Shown: in pieces, positions 1 to 5,764 of the stretch
How positions within the stretch are numbered: the first letter of the stretch is position 1
How the letters are laid out: each line of letters starts with the position of its first letter
Source: VBAS01 sp964444975
GTDB taxonomy: Bacteria; Bacteroidota; Bacteroidia; Chitinophagales; Chitinophagaceae
Direction: 5' to 3'
NCBI GenBank assembly: GCA_964444975.1
Contig: CAYUJD010000107.1
Coordinates: forward strand, 1-9,782
Length of the DNA: 9,782 nucleotides
Translations under genes and position numbers: made by a program
Notes under the pieces: model-generated
Databases searched by the model: none
What the model saw: the letters and a program-made list of their open reading frames with translations, nothing else
Told to the model about the DNA's origin: nothing

Positions 1-6
1 GTATAG

Positions 7-1005
7 TTATTTCCGCAACACTTCAGGATTTACAATATACGGAATGGTATTATTCTTAAAATAACTGATAATGTTTTCCGCCGCCATCTCCGACATTTTA
101 TTTCTTGCTTCCACTGTAGCTGAACCGATATGCGGCAGCACACAAACATTTTCCATAGACAGCAGCGGGTTGTCCGGGCTCATCGGCTCGGGGTTTGTCA
201 CATCCAGGCCGGCGCCCCATATAGTGCCGTTATTCAAAGCTTCTATCAAATCCGCTTCGTTATGAATACCGCCTCTTGCGGTATTTATGAAAACGGATGT
301 GGGCTTCATTTTGCTGAAAGCAGTTTTATTAAATATTCCATTTGTTTCACTACTCAGTACAGAATGAACCGAAAGCACATCGCTTTGTATCAGCAATTCA
401 TCAAAGCTAACCCGCATGGCATCGAGTAAAGCTTCGGCATCAGGGTTTGGTTTCCTGTTGCAATAAATAATTTGCATGTTGTATGCCCCTTTACTGCGGC
501 GGGCCATCGCCATGCCAATGCGGCCCATTCCGAAAATACCCAGTGTTTTATTGTTCAGCTCAATGCCCAGGTTGGAGTTGGGTTTGAAATATTTCCATTC
601 TCCTTTTTGTATTGTTTTGTGCATATAAAACATTTTCCGGCTTACCGCAATCATCAGTCCGAAGGCGATATCGGCGGTAGCTTCTGTCATTGCTCCGGGG
701 GCATATCCTATAGGTATGCCAAGCTGGTTGACGAGCGGAATATCAAAATTGTCGTACCCCACGGCAAACAGGGAAATCATTTCAAGATGAGAACATGCCC
801 GCAAAAATTCATTGGTGGTTTTATCCGCACTCAGGCAAAGCAGCACATGGTGCTTTTTACCCTCTTCTATAAGTTCTTCTGTTGTCATCGGCCTCTCCAG
901 CGGCCAAACGGTTACGGAAAATCCTTCCCGCCGCAGCATTTCAATGCCCACAGGCGGGATGCCGCGGGTGACAAGAATTTTTATTTCGCTGAAGTTGCGT
1001 TGCAT
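7..1005 (-). CDS. D-2-hydroxyacid dehydrogenase, glyoxylate/hydroxypyruvate reductase type
   Basis: NAD(P)-dependent cytosolic oxidoreductase expected to reduce glyoxylate or hydroxypyruvate (or a related 2-oxoacid) to the D-hydroxyacid. Counting from the ATG at 1005 (332 aa, normal for the family), the Rossmann motif GMGRIG is at about residues 159-164. The three catalytic positions are present: Arg244 in NTARGG, Glu273 in NPEP and His292 in PHIGSAT. The NPEP...PHIGSAT stretch is very close to the GRHPR/GyaR branch rather than to PGDH or lactate dehydrogenase. An in-frame ATG at 1035 would add ten residues (MIFLNCLKLK), which are not typical of the family, so I prefer 1005. No Shine-Dalgarno is visible. 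The gene is divergent from the DUF1080 gene with 105 bp between starts. Substrate and NADH versus NADPH preference are not determined by what I can see. Confidence 0.93.
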   Translation of the reverse strand: MQRNFSEIKILVTRGIPPVGIEMLRREGFSVTVWPLERPMTTEELIEEGKKHHVLLCLSADKTTNEFLRACSHLEMISLFAVGYDNFDIPLVNQLGIPIGYAPGAMTEATADIAFGLMIAVSRKMFYMHKTIQKGEWKYFKPNSNLGIELNNKTLGIFGMGRIGMAMARRSKGAYNMQIIYCNRKPNPDAEALLDAMRVSFDELLIQSDVLSVHSVLSSETNGIFNKTAFSKMKPTSVFINTARGGIHNEADLIEALNNGTIWGAGLDVTNPEPMSPDNPLLSMENVCVLPHIGSATVEARNKMSEMAAENIISYFKNNTIPYIVNPEVLRK

Positions 1006-1110
1006 TTTCAGTTTTAAACAATTTAAAAAAATCACAACGGGCTGCCAAATTATTGAATGTTATTAACTGCCCTGCTGGCCGACATCATATTAAAACATTT
1101 AAATTTGACT

Positions 1111-1944
1111 ATGCGATTACTATTCCCGATATGCCTGCTCCTTATCTGCTGCGCCGGTGATAGCCCCGGTAAAAACAAACCTCATTTGTGGATTCAGCTT
1201 TTCAACGGGAAAGACCTGGCTGACTGGACACCTAAAATAACAGGTTACACGCTGAATGAAAATTATGGAAACACCTTCGTTGTTGAGAATGATGTACTAA
1301 AAGTAAAATACGATGCTTACCCGTCATTCGAAAATAAATTCGGCCACTTGTTCTACAAAAAGAAATTTTCATACTACCTGCTGGGCGTTGAATACCGTTT
1401 TACCGGCGAGCAGTGTAAGAACGGACCGGGCTGGGCTTTCCGCAACAGCGGCGTGATGCTGCATTGCCAGTCGCCGGAAACCATGGGCAAAGACCAGGAC
1501 TTCCCCATCTCCATCGAAGCGCAGCTGCTCGGCGGCAACGGGAAAGAGGAAAGAACAACGGCCAACCTGTGCACTCCCGGCACGCATGTTTTTTTAAACG
1601 GCAATCTGTTTACCACCCATTGTGTCAATTCCAAATCAAAAACCTATCATGGCAACCAGTGGGTGCGGGTTGAAATTCTTGTGTTGGGTGATTCGGTGAT
1701 AAAACACATCATCGACAAAACAGTGGTGCTGCAATACGAGAAGCCACAAATCGGCGGCGGCAATGTGGCCAGCTACGACCCCGCAGTGAAAAAAGACGGC
1801 ATGCTTTTAAAAGAAGGCTATCTCTCCCTGCAAAGCGAAAGCCACCCGATTGAATTCAGAAAAGTGGAGCTGATTGATTTGGAGAAATATTCCGGTGACA
1901 AAGAGAAGCTTGTGCGGATTCTGAAGCAGCTGGGTGTTCCCTGA
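1111..1944 (+). CDS. Exported DUF1080 (3-keto-disaccharide hydrolase family) protein
   Basis: A 277-aa protein with one DUF1080 (PF06439, 3-keto-disaccharide hydrolase) domain, a concanavalin-like beta-sandwich common in Bacteroidota and Planctomycetota and linked to sugar or glycoside breakdown. Diagnostic stretches are LFNGKDLADW at residues 30-39, NSGVMLH at 112-118, IEAQLLGG at 135-142 and EGYLSLQSESHPIEF at 235-249. The N-terminus MRLLFPICLLLICCAGD is a short hydrophobic export signal. Cys13 or Cys14 could be lipidated, but neither fits the lipobox well because the -1 residue is Ile or Cys rather than Gly/Ala/Ser. The in-frame ATG at 1057 was rejected because it puts 18 residues in front of the signal. 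The gene ends 3 bp before the end of the convergent gene. Exact substrate is unknown. Confidence 0.88.
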   Translation: MRLLFPICLLLICCAGDSPGKNKPHLWIQLFNGKDLADWTPKITGYTLNENYGNTFVVENDVLKVKYDAYPSFENKFGHLFYKKKFSYYLLGVEYRFTGEQCKNGPGWAFRNSGVMLHCQSPETMGKDQDFPISIEAQLLGGNGKEERTTANLCTPGTHVFLNGNLFTTHCVNSKSKTYHGNQWVRVEILVLGDSVIKHIIDKTVVLQYEKPQIGGGNVASYDPAVKKDGMLLKEGYLSLQSESHPIEFRKVELIDLEKYSGDKEKLVRILKQLGVP

Positions 1945-1947
1945 CAG

Positions 1948-2751
1948 TCATTCACTACCCGCCAGTTTATTTTTTATAAAAGCCTGCCATTGTTCAGGTT
2001 TCATTTTTTCTTTTTTTACCAGTTGCAGCATCCCGTTTTCAAAGCCGGGTTCATCGGGCAAGGCAATTTTATACTGTTCAATCATAAAACCGGCTGCATC
2101 CACCCAGATGGTGCCGCCTCTGTTTTCCAGGCCGGGACCGTCAATTGAATATTTGAGGCATTTTTTGCCATTCATCATTTCATAGCCGGTAAAATGTACA
2201 TCCGCTCTTCCTTTATTTACAAACCTCATGTCGTTATTCACCAGCGAAGCATCGGCAATATGAAAATGAAAAAAATCTTTTTTATCCTTCAATGCCCGCC
2301 AGGTGAAACTGAGCCCGGCAAAATCAAAATCGTAACTCTGCCAGGGAAGCGCTGCCAGCAGCAGCGAATCCCGCATCTCCCCTACTTTTATGCGGATAGT
2401 TTTTTCGCCGTCCATCGTCAGCGTAGCTACCAGCTGCGGCGGCTGTGCCTGCCTCAGTCGGTGATTGGTGAACCGGCTGACAGAAAAATTATTCCAATCA
2501 ATAACGGCTGTCACCAGCGTGGCAGTTTTATCTCCACTGCTCCATTTAAACGACTGCAGTTGGTTGCTGTCGGCCACATATAAAAAAATTGTAGAAGCAT
2601 GCGAGCCATCCCAGTTTGATTTCCTGTATTCATACATGGTATGCAGGTCGTCAATGGACGAAGGCTTCTGATATTTATGCAGCTGACAAGGCGCCAGCAG
2701 GCTGAAACAGTGAAGCACAAGAACGATAAATCCGGTTTTTATTGCTGCCAT
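1948..2751 (-). CDS. Exported protein of unknown function
   Basis: A 267-aa protein I cannot assign to a named family. Residues 1-22 (MAAIKTGFIVLVLHCFSLLAPC) look like a Sec signal peptide with a short basic N-region and a hydrophobic core, so the protein should reach the periplasm or outer membrane. The rest is rich in alternating beta-type segments. Residues 188-245 (GYEMMNGKKCLKYSIDGPG..., then GGTIWVDAAGFMIEQYKI) loosely resemble LolA/DUF3108-like lipid-binding beta-folds, where a G-W-D strand pattern is usual; this is a weak impression only. The ATG at 2751 is preferred over the in-frame ATG at 2823 because it places the signal peptide at the N-terminus, has AAAGG 8 nt upstream, and leaves the ECF-like promoter outside the gene. 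It is convergent with the DUF1080 gene, with 3 bp between stops and no visible terminator hairpin. Confidence 0.75.
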   Translation of the reverse strand: MAAIKTGFIVLVLHCFSLLAPCQLHKYQKPSSIDDLHTMYEYRKSNWDGSHASTIFLYVADSNQLQSFKWSSGDKTATLVTAVIDWNNFSVSRFTNHRLRQAQPPQLVATLTMDGEKTIRIKVGEMRDSLLLAALPWQSYDFDFAGLSFTWRALKDKKDFFHFHIADASLVNNDMRFVNKGRADVHFTGYEMMNGKKCLKYSIDGPGLENRGGTIWVDAAGFMIEQYKIALPDEPGFENGMLQLVKKEKMKPEQWQAFIKNKLAGSE

Positions 2752-2772
2752 AGTTTTTACCTTTGCTCGTTC

Positions 2773-2799
2773 GACGCAATTTGATTTAGCACGGTTACA
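2773..2799 (-). promoter_or_regulatory. Candidate ECF-sigma promoter of the exported unknown gene
   Basis: On the minus strand TGTAACC (2799-2793) is followed after 16 bp by CGTC (2776-2773). An AAC-type -35 and a CGTC-type -10 at 16-17 bp spacing is the usual extracytoplasmic-function sigma factor pattern. Transcription would start near 2765, giving a leader of about 14 nt that contains AAAGG before the ATG at 2751. The position fits well, but no second copy in the window supports it. Confidence 0.45.
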
Positions 2800-2866
2800 G
2801 GATGGAAAAATAATTTTTTGCACGGTGAAAATTGATTAAAAGTTTTCAGTGCAGCCATTATCATTT

Positions 2867-3049
2867 TCACCTGATGCAGCAGCCACAAAGCAAGTGTAAG
2901 CTTAGAGATGGGGAGCGGCAGCCATAGGGTGCTGAAAATTTTACTTTATACTGTGATAATTCGTGATTCCATTCAATATTTCCAATTGGAAGATCAGAAG
3001 CAATACCTGCCAGGGTGATGGAAAGGCATAAGACCCGGGCAATTAATCT
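2867..3049 (-). pseudogene. Possible remnant of a secreted-protein N-terminus
   Basis: An open frame of 60 codons between an in-frame TAA at 3050-3052 and TGA at 2867-2869, with no ATG, GTG or TTG at the expected place. Its beginning reads RLIARVLCLSITLAGIASDL, which has the layout of a Sec signal peptide (basic residues, hydrophobic core, small residues before a cleavage point). It continues as PIGNIEWNHELSQYKVKFSA, which reads like normal protein. The last 18 codons are Cys/Leu/Ser rich and look random. This could be the leftover 5' end of a decayed gene or a chance frame in non-coding DNA. Confidence 0.3.
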
Positions 3050-3114
3050 TTAAAAAATCACAAGTACAGGCTTCTAATAAATGATTGAATAAAATGAATA
3101 AAATTAAAAATATA

Positions 3115-3140
3115 AAAGGCTGCCCGGTTGAGCAGCCTTT
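3115..3140 (-). terminator. Rho-independent terminator of the T9SS protein gene
   Basis: Perfect 9-bp stem AAAGGCTGC (3115-3123) with GCAGCCTTT (3132-3140) and an 8-nt loop. On the minus strand it is followed by a T-rich run (TATATTTTTAATTTT). It lies 18 bp after the stop codon of the gene at 3159-4418. Confidence 0.88.
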
Positions 3141-3158
3141 CCTTCTTAAAAAAAGTAT

Positions 3159-4418
3159 TTATTTTTTTATAAACTTTGCCGTTGTGGTTTTGCTGCCATC
3201 ATTTACCTGCACCAGGTAAAAGCCGGCCGTAAGTTTTGAAACATCCAATTGTGTAAGTGTATTGCCGCTTTCCTGCTGTATCACTAGTTTACCCATGAGG
3301 TTATAAACCTTGATCACCGTTTTATTTTGAACTCCTTCCACCGATACATTCAGCTGATTTCCGGCAGGGTTAGGGAAAAGGTTAATGGATAAGTCCGGAT
3401 TCACATTTTCCATATTGGGTGCAGCAGTTGCTGCCTTAGATGCAGTACCAGTTTGCACTTTCAACGTATAGCAGGATGTTGCATTATTCGCAGTACCCTT
3501 CGGAAATACTTTTGCATAATAAATACCTGCCGCAACACTTAGTGAAACCGATTCATTTTTCGTACCGCTATTTTGTGAAATACCAATTTGCGATCCGCTA
3601 CTGTTTAATACAGCCAGATTGTAGTTGGCGGGTAATGTAGATAACGACACCGTAATCGTACCGCCTGAACTGATCGTGAATTTATAATGGTCAATATCAT
3701 ATTTGGGAGAAATGGTTCCTTTAATATCTGTATTTAATGGAATCGCAGCAGCGCCGCTTGTATTTCCGTTTGTACTTACATCATAAGGACCGGGACATGT
3801 TGCCGTTGCTCCTGTGGTTGTGAATTGTGAAGTTGCGCTGTAATCACTGCCCTCATAGAGGCTGCAGTTTGTTTTTACTCTCCAATCATATGTAGTGGCT
3901 GGAGATAAGCTATAAATAGTAACGTATGTTAAATTGGTACCGGAAGTCGCTACGATCCATGTATTGGAATACGTGGGCTTATAAATGACAGAATAACCCA
4001 ACGCTCCGCTCACAGGGCTCCAGTTCACGGTTGCAGTGCTGGATGTAACGCTGGATGTGTAAAGTCCGCCCGGGGGAGGACATGAACCTATTGCTCCGGT
4101 TGTAAACTGAGCTTGTGAGTAGCTGCTGCTCCCGGAACTGCAGTTAGCCCTTACTCTCCAATCATACGAAGTTGTGGGTTCCAATCCGTATGAAAAGATA
4201 CATTGTAACCCGGTGGTCCCGGTTAAATAAGGTGTCCAGCTGGATGAACTTGACGGTTTAAGCTCGACATCATAACTCACAGCCCCGCTTACTGCATTCC
4301 AATTAGCTGTTGCCGTTGTAGCAAAAATATTGGTAGTTGAAAGACCAGTAGGTGCACTACATTGCGCATTAACACTATAAGATGCAACTACTAAAAGAAA
4401 CAGCGCTACGAATTTCAT
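3159..4418 (-). CDS. Secreted FN3-FN3-PPC protein with T9SS type A sorting domain
   Basis: A 419-aa modular protein. Residues 1-18 are a signal peptide (MKFVALFLLVVASYSVNA, cleavage before Gln19). Two fibronectin type III repeats follow, at about 21-108 and 114-203. They are homologous to each other: TSYDWRVRANCS at 84-95 matches TTYDWRVKTNCS at 176-187. A PPC-like beta domain covers about 225-322 (DIDHYKFTISSGGTITVSL). A type IX secretion C-terminal sorting domain covers about 346-419 (NLFPNPAGNQL, KVYNLMGKLV, LTAGFYLVQV, TAKFIKK). The protein should cross the outer membrane by T9SS and be anchored or released. No peptidase, glycosidase or other catalytic domain is present, so an adhesive or carbohydrate-binding role is inferred. 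The ATG at 4418 is chosen over 4466, which would put 16 residues before the signal peptide. A single-gene unit, with its own promoter and terminator, is suggested. Confidence 0.92.
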   Translation of the reverse strand: MKFVALFLLVVASYSVNAQCSAPTGLSTTNIFATTATANWNAVSGAVSYDVELKPSSSSSWTPYLTGTTGLQCIFSYGLEPTTSYDWRVRANCSSGSSSYSQAQFTTGAIGSCPPPGGLYTSSVTSSTATVNWSPVSGALGYSVIYKPTYSNTWIVATSGTNLTYVTIYSLSPATTYDWRVKTNCSLYEGSDYSATSQFTTTGATATCPGPYDVSTNGNTSGAAAIPLNTDIKGTISPKYDIDHYKFTISSGGTITVSLSTLPANYNLAVLNSSGSQIGISQNSGTKNESVSLSVAAGIYYAKVFPKGTANNATSCYTLKVQTGTASKAATAAPNMENVNPDLSINLFPNPAGNQLNVSVEGVQNKTVIKVYNLMGKLVIQQESGNTLTQLDVSKLTAGFYLVQVNDGSKTTTAKFIKK

Positions 4419-4462
4419 ATGAATATTGAATTTTGAGTGATTCAAAAAATTTAAAAGCGGAT

Positions 4463-4493
4463 GCAAATTAAAAGCACAAAAGTTTTAAATCAA
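4463..4493 (-). promoter_or_regulatory. Bacteroidota-type promoter of the T9SS protein gene
   Basis: Minus strand TTG (4493-4491), 19 bp, then TTAATTTGC (4471-4463), close to the Bacteroidota consensus TTG-N19-21-TAnnTTTG with one mismatch. It predicts a start near 4457 and a leader of about 39 nt before the ATG at 4418. The -33 element lies in the edge of the degenerate repeat beginning at 4490. Confidence 0.5.
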
Positions 4494-4514
4494 CCGCTAA
4501 TCAACGAATATTAT
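4490..4514 (+). repeat. Degenerate intergenic repeat, left copy
   Basis: Begins TCAACC and ends ATATTAT. It aligns with 9431-9456 in the same orientation with 21 of 26 columns identical (four mismatches, one gap). A second partial echo, CACGGAT followed by TTATT, is at 4529-4539. The family resembles the CCACTGATT/ACACGGAT intergenic repeats often seen in environmental genomes, which I recall but cannot check here. Confidence 0.4.
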
Positions 4515-4722
4515 GCCAAGAATAATACCACGGATTTATTCGCAGGGTTTTGATGGATTACGATCAATTTTTTACGTTGTGGACAACCTGTTATCTGCAG
4601 AATAAGGAAATTGATACTTATCCAATTCACTCATTTAGACTTTGTTATTATTTTAATTGCACCTCCACTATAGAGAGTTTGATTAAAAGCATTCTCAGAG
4701 GAAGTCCTTCATTATTTATTCA

Positions 4723-5010
4723 TCAATTATTCACATAAACAGCTACAAGCCGGGGGAAACACGAACCGGTAATAAGAAGGCCGTGAAATGTGTTCCCCCT
4801 TTCACCCTCTTTATTTTTGTTCCCATGCGTGAGAGAATTCATCGGGCATCTATTATTATACATTAGCCAGGGCAGAAATACTGGAGTAAAAGAAGCGAAG
4901 AGTCCCGAGTTTCACTCCGGTTGTTGATGCGCCACCCACATGGGCCGGCCTGCATACCAACAGTGGCGTGCTGTTTTTCTGAAGCTGCCAAGAGGGGCAG
5001 AAAAAGTAAA
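4723..5010 (-). repeat. Structured block, probable dispersed intergenic repeat with overlapping short frames
   Basis: A block richer in GC than its surroundings, dense in inverted repeats: 4752-4762/4790-4799, TGCGCCAC/GTGGCGTG at 4928-4935/4963-4970 (two G-U pairs), CCCACATGGG at 4935-4944, the palindrome GGCCGGCC at 4943-4950, TTTTTCTG/CAGAAAAA at 4974-4981/4998-5005, and CTGCC/GGCAG at 4985-5000. On the minus strand one open frame runs through 5010-4865 (contains HATVGMQAGPCGWRINNRSE) and ends in TAATG, where its stop overlaps the ATG at 4863 of a 46-codon frame ending at 4723 (contains MNSLTHGNKNKEGER). I have an unverified recollection that near-identical short peptides are annotated as tiny hypothetical proteins in many Bacteroidota genomes. 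That pattern would fit a multicopy element rather than a real gene. Confidence 0.45.
4752..4799. repeat. Imperfect inverted repeat, G5/C5 arms
   Basis: GGGGGAAACAC (4752-4762) pairs with GTGTTCCCCC (4790-4799): ten pairs with one bulged A. A competing stem, GTGAAA (4783-4788) with TTTCAC (4800-4805), encloses the right arm, so the two helices exclude each other in practice. It lies at the left part of the structured block and may mark one end of it. Confidence 0.5.
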
Positions 5011-5016
5011 TCACAA

Positions 5017-5436
5017 CTATCCAAAGTTGTCATAATCCGCCTTCGTGATTAGCAACTTGTCCAGAATTGCATCTGCCAGCACTTTCGACACAGTGGAAAA
5101 TGTTTCAAATTCGGGCTTGCCCCTGATTTTTGCAAACCACTTACCCACCTTATTGTCATACCGGAAAACCATATCTTCATAATCATTATACAGGTAAAGG
5201 CCGCCACTATCAAACAGCTTCCAATATTCATCCCAGCTTATTTTTTTAACATGAATCATGTTGCTATTTTTATCTTTTGAAAATTTGTGCCTGAACTCGG
5301 TATTAAATTCGGGATATTTTTCGAGAGCGGCCTTCGGATTTTTACGGTACAAATCAAAAGCCCTCGCTCTCATAACCGAATGATATTGACCATGTATCAC
5401 AATAGGGTTTTTGTCTATGTTTTTACTCTTTTTCAT
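5017..5436 (-). CDS. Hypothetical 139-aa protein
   Basis: I do not recognise this protein. It is soluble-looking, without a signal peptide or membrane segment, Lys-rich at the N-terminus and aromatic-rich in the middle (DEYWKLFDSGGLYLYNDYED at 69-88, then FRYDNKVGKWFAKIRGK at 91-107). It ends with an amphipathic helix-like stretch (TVSKVLADAILDKLLITKAD, about 115-134). It has no nuclease, kinase or DNA-binding motif that I can see. The start at 5436 is the first in-frame ATG; another ATG 4 nt upstream is out of frame and stops after five codons. The gene lies about 320 bp downstream of mcrC on the same strand, so it may belong to the same accessory module, but its function is unknown. Its stop codon abuts the structured repeat block. 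Confidence 0.65.
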   Translation of the reverse strand: MKKSKNIDKNPIVIHGQYHSVMRARAFDLYRKNPKAALEKYPEFNTEFRHKFSKDKNSNMIHVKKISWDEYWKLFDSGGLYLYNDYEDMVFRYDNKVGKWFAKIRGKPEFETFSTVSKVLADAILDKLLITKADYDNFG

Positions 5437-5753
5437 TCATAATAAAATTATAACCTATCTCAAAAACAATTTACATGTGAATGGCAGATTAAAAGTTTTG
5501 TGAGTTAGCGGTTTTGTGAAAGATTTTATGTTACATTTATCTGATACAACATCAATAGAAATTAGCATCACCAATGATATAAAATGCTCGACCCTCCAAT
5601 AATATTTACGGACGTCCTCGTCAGGATGACCTGTAAATTCTCAACGGTATTTTATGGGTTTGCCGCACAGGTGTTTCATTGTAAGCTTCCCAAAATTCTC
5701 CAGATTCATCTAACATAGGACTCTTTTGAGCCGGATGATAATAAAAAGCATCC
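5437..5753. other. 317-bp interval between the 139-aa gene and mcrC
   Basis: Contains the GTTTTGTGA direct repeats (5495-5519) and a coding-like remnant (5621-5764). Between them, 5520-5620 is AT-rich with no recognisable feature apart from a short TCCT/AGGA dyad near 5615-5626. No clear terminator for the mcrBC operon is seen. Confidence 0.6.
5495..5519. repeat. Two 9-bp direct repeats, possible regulator site
   Basis: GTTTTGTGA occurs at 5495-5503 and again at 5511-5519, separated by GTTAGCG, a 16-bp period. The pair lies 59-83 bp upstream of the start of the 139-aa gene, a suitable place for regulator binding. Only two copies are present. Confidence 0.35.
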
Positions 5754-5764
5754 CTATAACTTAA
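5621..5764 (-). pseudogene. Coding-like remnant or small gene after mcrC
   Basis: An open frame of 47 codons plus TGA, shifted by one base relative to mcrC and overlapping its last 11 nt. From the only ATG (5716) it would give 31 aa: MLDESGEFWEAYNETPVRQ, then THKIPLRIYRSS. Before the ATG the frame reads YRDAFYYHPAQKSP, also protein-like. Composition is not that of random AT-rich intergenic DNA. It may be the 3' end of a lost third cistron or a very small protein. The GEFWEAYNET segment faintly recalls the N-termini of small CopG/BrnA-type antitoxins (xxFWExxD), but it is too short to assign. Confidence 0.3.

Larger units (their letters stand above)
2752..3158. other. Gene-free interval between exported-protein genes
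   Basis: About 400 bp without an intact gene. It contains the ECF-like promoter near 2773-2799, a coding-like fragment without a start codon at 2867-3049 and the terminator at 3115-3140. The remainder (3050-3114) is AT-rich and I see nothing else in it. Confidence 0.7.
4419..5016. other. 598-bp gene-free interval
   Basis: Holds the T9SS gene promoter (4463-4493), a degenerate intergenic repeat copy (4490-4514), an AT-rich stretch with no recognisable content (about 4515-4722) and a structured, GC-richer block (about 4723-5010). A 62-codon plus-strand frame at 4550-4738 has no protein-like character and I do not call it. Confidence 0.7.

Noticed and set aside
472..1017. Long plus-strand frame of 181 codons
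   Set aside because: It is antisense to the well-supported dehydrogenase; the translation is Cys/His/Phe rich, as expected from a reverse-strand shadow.
1006..1035. Ten-residue N-terminal extension of the dehydrogenase from an ATG at 1035
   Set aside because: The residues do not resemble the family N-terminus; the ATG at 1005 gives the normal length and leads directly into the first beta strand.
1100..1107. TAAATTTG, a match to the Bacteroidota -7 element, before the DUF1080 gene
   Set aside because: It ends only 3 bases before the ATG at 1111, so transcription would start inside the gene, and there is no TTG at the -33 distance.
2752..2823. Start at 2823 for the exported unknown protein
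   Set aside because: It would bury the signal peptide 24 residues in, and the ECF-like promoter would fall in the coding region.
4419..4466. Start at 4466 for the T9SS protein
   Set aside because: It would put 16 residues, some polar, before a clear signal peptide and lies across the expected transcript start near 4457.
4550..4738. Plus-strand 62-codon frame
   Set aside because: Low-complexity AT-rich translation, no start signal, and its end runs into the structured block coded on the other strand.
4752..4805. H-type pseudoknot formed by stems A and B
   Set aside because: No nucleotides separate the two 3' arms, so the loop cannot cross the 10-bp stem; alternative folding is the only reasonable reading.
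5013..5030. ACAACT/AGTTGT hairpin at the end of the 139-aa gene as a terminator
   Set aside because: Only a 6-bp AT-rich stem overlapping the stop codon, followed by a broken T tract; too weak to call.
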